Positions 45,376 to 54,291 of a DNA stretch of 64,000 bases are shown here, one piece after another. The stretch spans positions 1 through 64,000 of the forward strand of contig CAMPGW010000002.1 in the NCBI GenBank assembly GCA_946885735.1, given 5' to 3'. This stretch comes from an uncultured Gammaproteobacteria bacterium. GTDB lineage: Bacteria; Pseudomonadota; Gammaproteobacteria; Xanthomonadales; Xanthomonadaceae. The stretch's first letter is position 1. The number at the start of each line of letters is the position of its first letter. The translations under genes and the position numbers were made by a program. The notes under the pieces are model-generated. The model was given only the letters and a program-made list of their open reading frames with translations, was not told the DNA's origin and ran no database searches.

Positions 45376-45393
45376 TGTAGGAAACGTCCTACA
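45376..45393. promoter_or_regulatory. 18-base palindrome TGTAGGA-AACG-TCCTACA
   Basis: Seven-base arms TGTAGGA and TCCTACA flank AACG. It lies 85-102 bases before the two-helix gene. Its layout TGTAGG-N6-CCTACA is the same length and form as GacA-type (NarL/FixJ family) boxes, TGTAAG-N6-CTTACA. It might equally be a transcript hairpin of the upstream gene. Assignment is inference. Confidence 0.5.
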
Positions 45394-45415
45394 CGACCTC
45401 GGGCCGAACGGCTGA

Positions 45416-46693
45416 CTAGCGCTCGGAACCGGACTTGTGCCGCGGTTCGGAGGGTTCGCCCGAGCCCGCCTCCGTCGGCGCTTCCGCCGTCGAATCCGGC
45501 GCGATCGGTTCCTCCTCCGTGCCTGGCTCCTGGCCGGTCGGCGCCTCCTCCTTCGGCTCTTGCGCGGCCGGCTCCCGCGCCACGGCCTCCTGCGCAGGCT
45601 CCTTCACCGGCTCCGGCTCGAGTTGGCCAAGATCGAACTCCGATAGCGGACTCTCGGCTGGACAGGAGGCGTCGGGAAATCCGAAACGCGCACGCAGGCT
45701 CAGTCCGCAGGCATTCTGGTCGTCGAGGTCGCTGAGCACGCCGCGGCAGCGCTGGTCGAAGGCGCGCGCGAAGGCGTCGCGACGGGCCACGAAGTCCTCG
45801 CCGCATTCGCGCTGCAGGCGCAGCCGGTCGAGGTCGTCCTGCGCCGAGTTGATGCCCTCCAACCCGAAACGCATCAGCTCATCGTCCGTCAACACGCGCA
45901 GGCTGCGATTCGGCACCGCCTTCATGAGGTCCGCGATCGCGGTGCTGGTGCCGTTGCGCTCCAGGTAGTCGCGGACGCGGTCGTAGACAAGCTTCAGCTC
46001 CGCGTTGAGTTCCGCGCGCGTCGTCGCCGTCGAACTCATGCGGATGATGCGGTGGATGCCGATCCTCCCGGCCAGGTGCCGCACGTCGCCGCCGCTCAGC
46101 ACCAGCACGCAGGCGCTGTGGCAGACCGAATCCTCGCGAACCCAGACCGTCCAGCGCGAATCGGCGATGACATCGCCGGCCCGGATCGCGTCCTCCACCT
46201 GCCCGCCGGCGGAATCCAGGTCGAGCACGCGCTTGCCGATCTTCAGTCCGTCCGCCACGCGCGCGACGCGCTCGACCAGCGTGGCGAAATCGGCGGCGAT
46301 GCGGCCCCGGTAGCGCAGCCGCAGCACGCCGCGATCCACGCAGTCGCCCAGGGCCGCCTCGAGCGTCTTGCGATCCATGGCGGGCAGCCTCTCGCCGTCG
46401 CCATGCGCCGCGTAGTTCAGGCTGCAGCTCAGCGAGGCATGGCCGGACGCGAGCTCGACGGGCGACCAGTCCAGTTTGTCTGGCCCGGACTTGGTGCCGA
46501 GCTTCGGCGCCTGAGGCTCGGGCGTGATGGGCGCGACGCTGATGGCGCCGTTTTCCAGGCCCGCCGCCGCTTCCACCGTCGTCAAGGGCGCCGCGGGCGG
46601 CGCAGGCGGCGCCTGCCGGTTGCAGGCGACCGACAGAAGCAGGATCGCCAGGGTGCATACACGACGGAATCGAACCAGGAGAGACTTCTGCAT
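45416..46693 (-). CDS. Periplasmic ClpP-fold lipoprotein
   Basis: 425 residues from ATG 46693, with a lipobox (LLLSVAC, Cys near 24). The central domain is a ClpP-like crotonase fold: VLDLDSAGGQVEDAIRAGDVI (oxyanion strand and the Gly-Gly turn), then DSVCHSACVLVLSGGDVRHLAG, where Ser (in CHSAC) is the nucleophile candidate, then GIHRIIRM with a His. The tail from about 345 is a long Pro/Glu/Ala-rich disordered segment (EPxxEPAAQEP) to the end. Such proteins are often annotated as COG3904; their substrates are unknown. Independent of the Mnh operon downstream. Confidence 0.75.
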   Translation of the reverse strand: MQKSLLVRFRRVCTLAILLLSVACNRQAPPAPPAAPLTTVEAAAGLENGAISVAPITPEPQAPKLGTKSGPDKLDWSPVELASGHASLSCSLNYAAHGDGERLPAMDRKTLEAALGDCVDRGVLRLRYRGRIAADFATLVERVARVADGLKIGKRVLDLDSAGGQVEDAIRAGDVIADSRWTVWVREDSVCHSACVLVLSGGDVRHLAGRIGIHRIIRMSSTATTRAELNAELKLVYDRVRDYLERNGTSTAIADLMKAVPNRSLRVLTDDELMRFGLEGINSAQDDLDRLRLQRECGEDFVARRDAFARAFDQRCRGVLSDLDDQNACGLSLRARFGFPDASCPAESPLSEFDLGQLEPEPVKEPAQEAVAREPAAQEPKEEAPTGQEPGTEEEPIAPDSTAEAPTEAGSGEPSEPRHKSGSER

Positions 46694-46752
46694 GCGTCGA
46701 TTGTATCGCCACCCCCGCACGCGAAGGCTTCAGAACCCGAGATGCCCCGGGT

Positions 46753-47121
46753 TCAGTCTTCCCCGGCTGCGTCTTCCGGCAACGGCGCCAGGGGCGGCGG
46801 CACGCCATCATGCTTGGCGAGGCGCTTGCGGAACAGCGCCGTGCGCATCAGCAGTACCGTCGTCACCGGCACCGTGATCGCCAGCAACACCGGCACCAGC
46901 AAGGGATGCAGCACCGCGCGGTTCTCCAGCACGGAAAAGTAAAGGGCTGCGGCGATGGCGACGCACCAGGTCGCGAAGGTGTAGGCGAGCGCTGGCGGGT
47001 GCATCCGCAACACGAAGCCCGGCAGGCGCAGGAAGCCGATCGCCGAAACCAGCAAGAACACGCCGCTCAACGCGACCAGGATCGCGACGGGGACCTCGAT
47101 CCAGGCGGGCAGCGGCGTCAT
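46753..47121 (-). CDS. mnhG: Mrp/Mnh cation/proton antiporter subunit G
   Basis: 122 residues, three membrane helices. ATG 47121 overlaps the stop of the F subunit gene (ATGA). The helical pattern GVFLLVSAIGFLRLPGFVLRMHPPALAYTF is that of MnhG/PhaG, the smallest partner of the hydrophobic Mrp complex. It lies at the end of a seven-product operon order A(B)-C-D-E-F-G. The tail (PPPLAPLPEDAAGED) is hydrophilic. The complex exchanges Na+ or K+ for H+. Confidence 0.9.
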   Translation of the reverse strand: MTPLPAWIEVPVAILVALSGVFLLVSAIGFLRLPGFVLRMHPPALAYTFATWCVAIAAALYFSVLENRAVLHPLLVPVLLAITVPVTTVLLMRTALFRKRLAKHDGVPPPLAPLPEDAAGED

Positions 47122-47396
47122 TCGACCACCTCGCCACGCAGGATGAACTTGGCCATCGCCGCCGACGTGAGGAAGCCGAACACCGCGATCAGCAGCGCGG
47201 CCTCGAAGCAGCGGTCGCTCTGGTGGCCGATGCCGATGACCATCATCACCAGCATCGCGTGCAGGTACAGCAGGTCGAGCGCGAACACGCGGTCCTGGGC
47301 ACGCGGCCCACGCAGCAGGCGCACCAGCACCAGCAGCGATGCCACCGCGTAACAGCCCAGGGCGAAGGCGATGGAGTATTCGAGCAAGGCACTCAC
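47118..47396 (-). CDS. mnhF: Mrp/Mnh cation/proton antiporter subunit F
   Basis: 92 residues, three helices. GTG 47396 is used (VSALLEYSIAFALGCYAV) because it overlaps the stop of subunit E by 4 bases (GTGA), the same coupling seen throughout the operon. The internal RLLRGPRAQDRVFALDLLYLHAMLVMMVIG is diagnostic for MnhF/PhaF. It overlaps the subunit G start. A much longer frame runs upstream but is a shadow of subunits E and D. Confidence 0.9.
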   Translation of the reverse strand: MSALLEYSIAFALGCYAVASLLVLVRLLRGPRAQDRVFALDLLYLHAMLVMMVIGIGHQSDRCFEAALLIAVFGFLTSAAMAKFILRGEVVE

Positions 47397-47890
47397 TCGA
47401 AGATCTCCCGCAAGGGTCGTTCGTAGCGGTCCTTGAAACGCGCGACGAAGGCGCCCTCGTCCGGCACGTCCCACACATGGAGCAGCAGCGAACTGCCATC
47501 CACCGCGATCTCCGACCAGACCGTGCCCGGCACGATCGTCGTCACCAGCGACAAGGCCGCCAGTCCGAGCGGGTCGCGCAGGTCCAGCGGCACCACCACG
47601 AAGGCGGATCGCGGTTGCCGCCAGCGCCAGAGCAGCACGCCCCGGCCAACCGCCAGGTTCGACAGCAGCACGTCGCCCAACACGAGCAGGACGAAGCGGA
47701 AGATCGCGCGCGGCCGGCGCACATGCACCACGGGTGGACGAAAACTCGCGGCGATGATGGGCACGGCAAGCGCGAGCACGGCGCCGACCAGCACCTGGCC
47801 CAGGCTGCCGCTGCGCGCGAGCAGCAGCCACAGCACCAGCAGCACGGCCGACAGCAGCGGCTCGGGCATCAGTTTGCGCAGGCGGGTCAT
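47393..47890 (-). CDS. mnhE: Mrp/Mnh cation/proton antiporter subunit E
   Basis: 165 residues. ATG 47890 overlaps the stop of subunit D (ATGA). N-terminal helices (PLLSAVLLVLWLLLARS; GQVLVGAVLALAVPIIA) are followed by an alpha/beta cytosolic part ending LLHVWDVPDEGAFVARFKDRYERPLREIF, the C-terminal domain typical of MnhE/PhaE, with the conserved SLVTTIVPGTVW. The order and coupling within the operon are as expected for Mrp systems. Confidence 0.92.
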   Translation of the reverse strand: MTRLRKLMPEPLLSAVLLVLWLLLARSGSLGQVLVGAVLALAVPIIAASFRPPVVHVRRPRAIFRFVLLVLGDVLLSNLAVGRGVLLWRWRQPRSAFVVVPLDLRDPLGLAALSLVTTIVPGTVWSEIAVDGSSLLLHVWDVPDEGAFVARFKDRYERPLREIFE

Positions 47891-49551
47891 GGCGAACCCA
47901 CCGTGCCGGTGGAACCTGCGGTCGGGCCGGGCCGCGCGCGCGCGCCCAGCACGGCGTCCACGTAGGGCCGCGGCGCATGCAGGTAGTCCGCCGTCTGGCG
48001 CGTGTAACGCGCGGCCGGCTCCGCGAACACCGTCAGGGCCAGGCAAGCGACGAGCAGCGTGGACACCGCGACCGCCTCGACCGCATGCACGGGCGGCGCG
48101 ATGCGCCCGCCCTTGGCCCAGAAATGCCGGATGCCGGCACGCGCCAGCGACACCGTGGCGCACAGGCCCGACGCGAGCAGCAGTCCGATCAACAGCCATT
48201 CGGTGCCGGGGATGGCCTCCACCGCCGCTGTCCCTTCGATGACGTCCGGCTGCAGCATCGCGAGCAACAGCGCCAGCTTGCCGAGGAAACCGGACAGCGG
48301 CGGCAGCCCGGCCACGAGCAGCGCGAACACCATGAAGGCAAGCCCGAGCGCGGCCACCGATACCGGCACGGGCCGGCCGACGAGCGGCACCTGGTCGTCG
48401 TCGAGGATGTCGTCCTCGTCCACCACGTGCGGCGTCTCGGGGCTTCGTCCCCGGCCCTGCGCACTCGTGCGCTTGACCAGTTCCACCATCAGGAACAGGC
48501 CGCTCGCCGCCAGCGTGGCGCTCGCCAGGTAGAACAGCGCCGCCCCCAGCACCGACGCCGACCCGATGCCGATCGCGGCCATCACCGTGCCGGAGGAAAC
48601 CAGCAGCGAAAAGGCGGCGATGCGGTCGACGCGGATCGAACCGAGCAGTCCCGCGGCGCCGAAAGCCAGCGTCGCCACGCCGCCCGCCAGCAGCAAGGGT
48701 GCGCCGATATGCGCCGACGCGCCGGCCTCCCAGAAGAACATCAGCGTCCAGATCCGCAACACGGCGTAGATGCCCACCTTGGTCATCAGCACGAACAGCG
48801 CCGCCACCGGCACGCTCGCGGCGGTGTAGGCCGGCACCAGCCAGGCATTGAGCGGCCAGATCGCGGCCTTCACCAGGAAGGCCACGCCGAGCATCGCCGC
48901 GCCGGCATGCAGCAGCCCGCGGTCCTTCAGGTCAACCTGCGGGACCTTGTCGGCCATGTCGGCCATCGAGAGCGTGCCCAGCACCCCGTAGATCACCGCC
49001 AGGCCAATCAGGAACAGCGCCGAGGCCAGCAGGTTGACGGCGATGTAATGCAGGCCCGAGCGCACGCGCAGCGGCCCCGACCCGTGCAGCTGCAAACCGT
49101 AGGACGCCGCCAGCATCACCTCGAAGAACACGAACAGGTTGAACAGGTCGCCGGTCAGGAAAGCGCCGTTCAAGCCCATCAGCTGGATCTGGAACAGCGG
49201 ATGGAAGTAGGCGCCGGCGCGCGACCACCCGGCCTCGGCGTACAAGGCCGCGCCGAGTCCGACCAGTGCGACCAGCAACACCATCAAGGCCGAAAGCCGG
49301 TCGGCGACCAGGGTGATGCCGAACGGCGCCTGCCAGTTCGCCGCCAGGTAGACGCCGATGTCGCCGGACGCACCGCCCGCGTCCACGCGCCACAGCAAGG
49401 CCGCCGCCACCAGCAGCCCGGCCAGCGTGGCGGCGATGCCCACCCTCGCCTGCGCCTGCCGGCGTTGCTCGCCGAGCAAGAGCATCAGCGCGGCCACCAC
49501 CAGCGGCAGGATCACCGGCATCACGACCAGCGTGGGCATCAGGCCGGTCAC
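47887..49551 (-). CDS. mnhD: Mrp/Mnh cation/proton antiporter subunit D (NuoN/M-like)
   Basis: 554 residues, about 14 helices, homologous to the proton channels of complex I. The NuoM/N-type core is visible as GLNGAFLTGDLFNLFVFFEVMLAASYGL and the lysine-containing LVKAAIWPLNAWLVPAYTAASVP. It starts with GTG 49551, overlapping subunit C by 4 bases. An Asp/Glu-rich insert (DEDDILDDDQV) near residue 385 is a species feature. In Mrp complexes this subunit and A provide the proton pathways. Confidence 0.94.
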   Translation of the reverse strand: MTGLMPTLVVMPVILPLVVAALMLLLGEQRRQAQARVGIAATLAGLLVAAALLWRVDAGGASGDIGVYLAANWQAPFGITLVADRLSALMVLLVALVGLGAALYAEAGWSRAGAYFHPLFQIQLMGLNGAFLTGDLFNLFVFFEVMLAASYGLQLHGSGPLRVRSGLHYIAVNLLASALFLIGLAVIYGVLGTLSMADMADKVPQVDLKDRGLLHAGAAMLGVAFLVKAAIWPLNAWLVPAYTAASVPVAALFVLMTKVGIYAVLRIWTLMFFWEAGASAHIGAPLLLAGGVATLAFGAAGLLGSIRVDRIAAFSLLVSSGTVMAAIGIGSASVLGAALFYLASATLAASGLFLMVELVKRTSAQGRGRSPETPHVVDEDDILDDDQVPLVGRPVPVSVAALGLAFMVFALLVAGLPPLSGFLGKLALLLAMLQPDVIEGTAAVEAIPGTEWLLIGLLLASGLCATVSLARAGIRHFWAKGGRIAPPVHAVEAVAVSTLLVACLALTVFAEPAARYTRQTADYLHAPRPYVDAVLGARARPGPTAGSTGTVGSP

Positions 49552-49892
49552 GGCGGATCCTCGCCGCCGTCCACGTGGTCGCTGCCGCTCAGGCCGCGCC
49601 CGGCGATCACCACCACCAGGAACAAGGCCGTCGTCGCGAAGCCGATGACGATCGCGGTCAACACCAGCGACTGCGGCATCGGGTCGGTGTAATGGGCGAG
49701 ATCCGCGGCCAGACCCGGCGTGATGATCGGCGGCCGGTCGATGACCAGGCTGCCCATGCTGAAGATGAAAAGGTTCACCGCGTACGACAGCAACACCAGG
49801 CCCATCACGACCTGGAAGGTACGCGGCCGCAGCACGAGCCAGACCCCTGCCCCGCCCAGCACGCCGATCACCAGGGCCAGCAGGACTTCCAT
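49548..49892 (-). CDS. mnhC: Mrp/Mnh cation/proton antiporter subunit C (NuoK-like)
   Basis: 114 residues, three membrane helices. This is the NuoK-like subunit: VVMGLVLLSYAVNLFIFSMG, the PMPQSLVLTAIVIGFATTALFL block and a short hydrophilic tail (SGSDHVDGGEDPP). The ATG at 49892 overlaps the stop of AB by one base (TGATG), and its stop overlaps D. It sits at the expected place in the operon. Confidence 0.92.
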   Translation of the reverse strand: MEVLLALVIGVLGGAGVWLVLRPRTFQVVMGLVLLSYAVNLFIFSMGSLVIDRPPIITPGLAADLAHYTDPMPQSLVLTAIVIGFATTALFLVVVIAGRGLSGSDHVDGGEDPP

Positions 49893-52777
49893 CAGGCGCG
49901 CTCCACGGGGTGGCGGTGTGCGCGGATGGACTGGTGCGCCAGCGCGGTGAGGATCAGCAGCGTCGAACCCACCACCACCGACGCCACCGCCAGGTCGAAG
50001 AACATCGCACTCGGCAGGTGCACCTCACCGACCCAAGGCAACACAAAGTGGGCGGTGTGGCTGGTCAGGAAGGGATAGCCCAGCACCAGGGCCCCCAGGC
50101 CCGTCGCCGTGCCCAGCAGCAGCCCCATGCCGATCCAGCGTGCGGGCCGCAGGTTGGTGCGGGCCTCGACGAAGCGCGTGCCGGCGGCGAAGTACTGCAT
50201 GAGCAGCGCGATCGCCACCACCAGGCCAGCCACGAAGCCGCCGCCGGGTTCGTTGTGGCCACGCAGGAAGAAGTGCGCGGCCACGACCAATGCCAGGGGC
50301 AGCACGATCCGCGCCATCATCACCGGCACCAGCATGTAGCCGCGCGCGGGATCCACGCCGCGCTGCGGCTTGGCCAGGTCCGAGCCGCCGTCCACCGGCG
50401 CGGATCGCTGCTGCAGGGGCCGCGCGATACTCTCCGCCGGAGGCCGGAAGCGCCGCAGCAAGGCGTACACCGTCAACGCGACCGCGCCCAGCACGGTGAT
50501 CTCGCCGAGCGTGTCGAAGGCGCGGAAGTCCACCAGCATCACGTTGACCACGTTCGTGCCGCCGCCCTCGGGCAGCGCGCGCTCCAGGAAGAAGGGCGAG
50601 ATGCTGTGCGGCGCCGGCCGCGTCAGCAGCGCGAAGGACAAGGTCGCCAGGCCGCCGCCCGCGCACACGGCCAGCAGCAGGTCGCGCCCGCGTCGCGCCC
50701 GGTCCCTGATCGCCACGCGCGCCGGTCGCTGCTCGCGCATCGGCAGCCAGCGCAGCCCGAGCAGGAACAAGGTGGTGGTGACGATCTCGACCACGATCTG
50801 GGTCAGCGCCAGGTCGGGCGCCGAGAACCAGGCGAAGGTCAGGCAGGTCACCAGGCCCGCGCCGCCCATCAGCGTGATCGCCACCAGGCGGTGGTACTTG
50901 GCCATCATCGCGGCGCCAATGGCGCAGACCATGCCCACCAGCCACAGCAGCACGAACGGTTGAGAAGGCGCCAGGCGCGCGCGGTCACCCCATTCCAGCG
51001 GCGCATCCTTGAAGGCCAGCAGGCCGACGACCAGCGCCGCCAGGATGATGAGGAACATCTGCGGCTGCAGTCGCCGCGTCCCGGCGATGGGCACCAAGGC
51101 GCGGGCGCCGCGCGTCAGTGCCAGCAAGGCGCTCTCGAACAGGTGCCGCCCGCTGAAACGCCCGAGCACCGGCGCCACCTGCAGGCGGCCCTGCGCGTGC
51201 TGCTTGCGCAGCCACAGGTAACCGGCAATGCCGCAGGCGATCGCGATCAGGCTCATGATCAGTGGCGGCGACAGCCCGTGCCACACGGCGAGGCTGTACT
51301 CCGGCAACTCGCCGCCCACCACCGGCCGCGCCGCCGCGGCCAGGGACGGCCCGATGGAGATCGCCGGCACGATGCCGACCACCAGGCAGGTCAGCACCAG
51401 AAACTGGATCGGCACCCGCATCCAGCGCGGCGGTTCTTCCGGCTGCCGTGGCAAGCCGGTGGCTGGCGGGCCGAAGAACACGTCGAAGCCGAAGCGCAGC
51501 GAATAGACCACCGCGAACACGCCCGCGAGCGTGGCCAGCACCGGCAAGCCCACCTCCACCCAGTCGTGCGAGCGCAGGAACACCGCTTCGGCGAAGAACA
51601 TCTCCTTGGACAGGAACCCGTTCAACAGCGGCACGCCCGCCATGGCGCCGGTGGCCACCATCGCCAGGATGCCGGTGCGCGGCATGGCATGGATCAGGCC
51701 GCTGAGCCGGCGGATGTCGCGCGTGCCCGTCTCGTGGTCGATGATGCCCGCCGCCATGAATAGGGACGCCTTGAAGGTCGCGTGGTTCATCGTGTGGAAC
51801 ACCGCGGCCACCGCGGCGAGCGGGCTGTTCAAGCCCAGCAGCAGGGTGATCAGGCCCAGGTGGCTGATGGTGGAGTAGGCCAGCAGCCGCTTGAGGTCGG
51901 ACTGGAACATCGCCGCGAAGCTGCCGAACAGCAGCGTCGCCGCGCCGGTGCCGCCGACCAGCCAGAACCACCATTCGGTGCCCGACAGCACCGGCCACAG
52001 GCGCGCGAGCAGGAACACGCCGGCTTTCACCATGGTGGCGGAGTGCAGGTAGGCCGACACCGGCGTCGGCGCCGCCATCGCCCGCGGCAACCAGAAATGG
52101 AAGGGGAACTGGGCGCTCTTGGTGAACGCGCCCAACAGCACCAGCACCAGGATCAACGGGTACAGGGAATGCGCGCGCACGAGGGCGCCGGCGTCGAGCA
52201 CCACGTCCAGGTCGTAGCTGCCCGCGACATGGCCCAGCAGGACCATGCCGGCCAGCAGGCACAGGCCCCCGGCCCCGGTCACCACCAGCGCCATCCGCGC
52301 GCCGCGCTGTGCATCGGTGCGGTGGTGCCAGTAGCCGATCAGCAGGAAGGACACGAGGCTGGTCATCTCCCAGAAGACGACCATCTGCAGCAGGTTGCCC
52401 GACAGCACGATGCCGAGCATCGCGCCCATGAAGGCCAGCAGCAGCGCATAGAAGCGCGCCACCGGGTCCTCCGGCGACATGTAGTAGCGCGCGTACAGGC
52501 TCACCAGCACGCCGATGACGGTCACCACCAGCGCGAACATCCAGGCGAAGCCGTCCATGCGCACGACCAGCTCCAGGCCGTTGGACGGCATCCAGGCGAT
52601 CGATTCCCGGATCACCCCGCCATCGCGCACCTGCGGGAACAGACTCGCGACCCAGGCGGCCGCCCCCGCGGCCACCAGGCCGGCGACGGTGGCGAGCGTG
52701 GTGCGCGCGCGCGCCGGCAGCAGGATCATGGCCAGGCTGCCGAGGAAAGGCAGGAGCAGGAGGAGGAAGAGCGACAT
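49892..52777 (-). CDS. mnhAB: Mrp/Mnh cation/proton antiporter, fused subunits A and B
   Basis: 961 residues. The NuoL-like core (1-~560) has TSLVSFLLIGYWHHRTD, TKSAQFPFHFWLPRAMAAPTPVSAYLHSA with the key lysine, and SHLGLITLLLGLNSP. The MbhE/MnhA C-terminal helices follow, and at the end comes an MnhB domain (VPVMMARIVLPLALVVAAHFFLRGHNEPGGGFVAGL). The A-B fusion is the PhaAB type common in Proteobacteria. First structural gene of the antiporter operon; it is 24 bases after the universal stress gene. The system exports Na+ or K+ using proton entry at the inner membrane. Confidence 0.93.
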   Translation of the reverse strand: MSLFLLLLLPFLGSLAMILLPARARTTLATVAGLVAAGAAAWVASLFPQVRDGGVIRESIAWMPSNGLELVVRMDGFAWMFALVVTVIGVLVSLYARYYMSPEDPVARFYALLLAFMGAMLGIVLSGNLLQMVVFWEMTSLVSFLLIGYWHHRTDAQRGARMALVVTGAGGLCLLAGMVLLGHVAGSYDLDVVLDAGALVRAHSLYPLILVLVLLGAFTKSAQFPFHFWLPRAMAAPTPVSAYLHSATMVKAGVFLLARLWPVLSGTEWWFWLVGGTGAATLLFGSFAAMFQSDLKRLLAYSTISHLGLITLLLGLNSPLAAVAAVFHTMNHATFKASLFMAAGIIDHETGTRDIRRLSGLIHAMPRTGILAMVATGAMAGVPLLNGFLSKEMFFAEAVFLRSHDWVEVGLPVLATLAGVFAVVYSLRFGFDVFFGPPATGLPRQPEEPPRWMRVPIQFLVLTCLVVGIVPAISIGPSLAAAARPVVGGELPEYSLAVWHGLSPPLIMSLIAIACGIAGYLWLRKQHAQGRLQVAPVLGRFSGRHLFESALLALTRGARALVPIAGTRRLQPQMFLIILAALVVGLLAFKDAPLEWGDRARLAPSQPFVLLWLVGMVCAIGAAMMAKYHRLVAITLMGGAGLVTCLTFAWFSAPDLALTQIVVEIVTTTLFLLGLRWLPMREQRPARVAIRDRARRGRDLLLAVCAGGGLATLSFALLTRPAPHSISPFFLERALPEGGGTNVVNVMLVDFRAFDTLGEITVLGAVALTVYALLRRFRPPAESIARPLQQRSAPVDGGSDLAKPQRGVDPARGYMLVPVMMARIVLPLALVVAAHFFLRGHNEPGGGFVAGLVVAIALLMQYFAAGTRFVEARTNLRPARWIGMGLLLGTATGLGALVLGYPFLTSHTAHFVLPWVGEVHLPSAMFFDLAVASVVVGSTLLILTALAHQSIRAHRHPVERA

Positions 52778-52801
52778 GCGCGGCGCCCTAGCGCCCGGCC
52801 A

Positions 52802-53680
52802 TCAGGCAGGCCGCCCGGTGGCGCGAACGACGAGCACGTCGCCCGGGATCGCGCCGACGATGCGGCGGGAGTTGCCGACCACCGCATCGAACAACAACCC
52901 GCGCGGGTGCGCGCCGATCACGGTCAGGTCCGCGCCATGGTCCATCACGACCTGGCGCATGACCGGGCCCGGCGGGCCGGCTTCGGTGCTGGGGTGGATC
53001 GAGTCGCGGCGCGCGGCCGGTATCCTGGCCGCCCTGATTTCCTCGCGCAGTTTCGCCAGCTGCGCGCCGGCCCACTCGCGCCCTTCCGGCGTGTCGTCGG
53101 TGACGGAGGCATAAGGCATCGAGTACGCATGGATCAGGTGGATGGTGGCGTCCGGGAACAGGTCCACCGCCGCCTCGAGCGCCTGGCGCGACTCGTCGGT
53201 GAAGTCGGTGCCGACCAGCAGGTGCCGGTACGGGCCGCCCGCGCGGCTCCTGACGGCGAGCACGGACACCGGTGACATCCGCATGACCTGGTCCACCGTG
53301 CCTTCGCGCAGGTCCATCAGCCGCTCGCGCGTTTCGCCGAGCACGATCAGCTCGCAACCCTCGCGCTCGGCCACCGCGATGATCGCCTGGGCCGGGGAGA
53401 CATCGCCCTCGACATGGAGTTTTGCCTGCGGAGCCGCGTCGGCGAGTTCGCGCTGAAGTTGTCGCGTGGCCAGTTCCTTCGGGTCGCGGTGCGCGCGAAG
53501 GTAGAGGTCCGGGTCGACGCCGAACGGCACCGACGGCGGCGCTTCCTGCACGGCATGCACGACGTGCAACTCCGCCTGCCATGCGCCGGCGAGCTGGACC
53601 GCCCGCACCAGCGCCCGGTCCACGCGGCTGGTCAGGTTGCTGGCCAGGAGGATGCGGCGCGGCGGCGGATGCGTCGTCAT
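52802..53680 (-). CDS. Universal stress protein with two Usp domains
   Basis: 292 residues. Two tandem alpha/beta Usp domains: the first begins RILLASNLTSRVDRALVRAV and has GCELIVLGETRERL; the second begins HLLVGTDFTDESRQALEAAV and ends LTVIGAHPRGLLFDAVVGNSRRIV with the ATP-binding G-x2-G-x9-G(S/T) signature in the second. It lies on the same strand 24 bases before the antiporter operon, so it could be its first gene. A role in ATP-linked ion or pH stress is inferred. Confidence 0.9.
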   Translation of the reverse strand: MTTHPPPRRILLASNLTSRVDRALVRAVQLAGAWQAELHVVHAVQEAPPSVPFGVDPDLYLRAHRDPKELATRQLQRELADAAPQAKLHVEGDVSPAQAIIAVAEREGCELIVLGETRERLMDLREGTVDQVMRMSPVSVLAVRSRAGGPYRHLLVGTDFTDESRQALEAAVDLFPDATIHLIHAYSMPYASVTDDTPEGREWAGAQLAKLREEIRAARIPAARRDSIHPSTEAGPPGPVMRQVVMDHGADLTVIGAHPRGLLFDAVVGNSRRIVGAIPGDVLVVRATGRPA

Positions 53681-53850
53681 GGCGTCTCCCGTCGGATGGG
53701 TTCGACTTTACCGTGCGCACGAGAACCGTGCCACCGACGGCCAGACCGCCAGCGGCCGCGCCCTTGATTCCGGTTTTTCGAGCCCAATACAGGAGGGAAG
53801 CAGCAGACCGCCACTTCGACCCCACTTGCCGCGAGGCGAGGAGATTTGCC

Positions 53851-54291
53851 ATGGACCGCCCCGACCTGATCGTCACCACGCACAACGTCCGCCGCCTGGA
53901 GGACCTGCTGCAGAGCCCCGAACTGCAGGACTCGCCGATGGCGCAGCTGCTCGAGCAGGAGCTCGCCCGTGCGCGCGTGGTCGAGGACGATCGCATCCCG
54001 GCCGACGTGGTGACGATGAATTCGCGCGTGGTCTGCCAGGACGAGGACTCCGGCGCGCGTCATGAACTCGAGCTGGTGTATCCGCACGAGTCCGACCTCG
54101 AGCGCCACCGCGTGTCCGTACTTGCGCCCGTTGGCGCTGCGTTGCTCGGATTGGCCGTGGGCAACACGATCGCCTGGCCGATGCCCGGCGGGCGGACGGC
54201 GCGGGTGCGGGTGGTGTCGCTGCCTTTCCAGCCCGAGGCGGCGAAGCTGCAGGCCAACCCTACTTCGATGGCAGCGCGTGGAACTCGATGA
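53851..54291 (+). CDS. rnk: Rnk-like regulator of nucleoside diphosphate kinase
   Basis: 146 residues from ATG 53851, preceded by GAGGAG. An N-terminal coiled helix (RRLEDLLQSPELQDSPMAQLLEQELARARVVE) is followed by a C-terminal FKBP-like GreA/Rnk domain (IPADVVTMNSRVVCQDEDSG, HELELVYPHE, SVLAPVGAALLGLAVGNTIAWPMPGG). These are the Rnk features; Rnk resembles Gre factors and can bind RNA polymerase. Alone on its strand; its 3' end overlaps the convergent VOC gene by 32 bases. Confidence 0.9.
   Translation: MDRPDLIVTTHNVRRLEDLLQSPELQDSPMAQLLEQELARARVVEDDRIPADVVTMNSRVVCQDEDSGARHELELVYPHESDLERHRVSVLAPVGAALLGLAVGNTIAWPMPGGRTARVRVVSLPFQPEAAKLQANPTSMAARGTR

Noticed and set aside
47977..49692. A 571-codon plus-strand frame over the antiporter D gene
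   Set aside because: Gln/Arg/His-rich shadow of a membrane protein gene.
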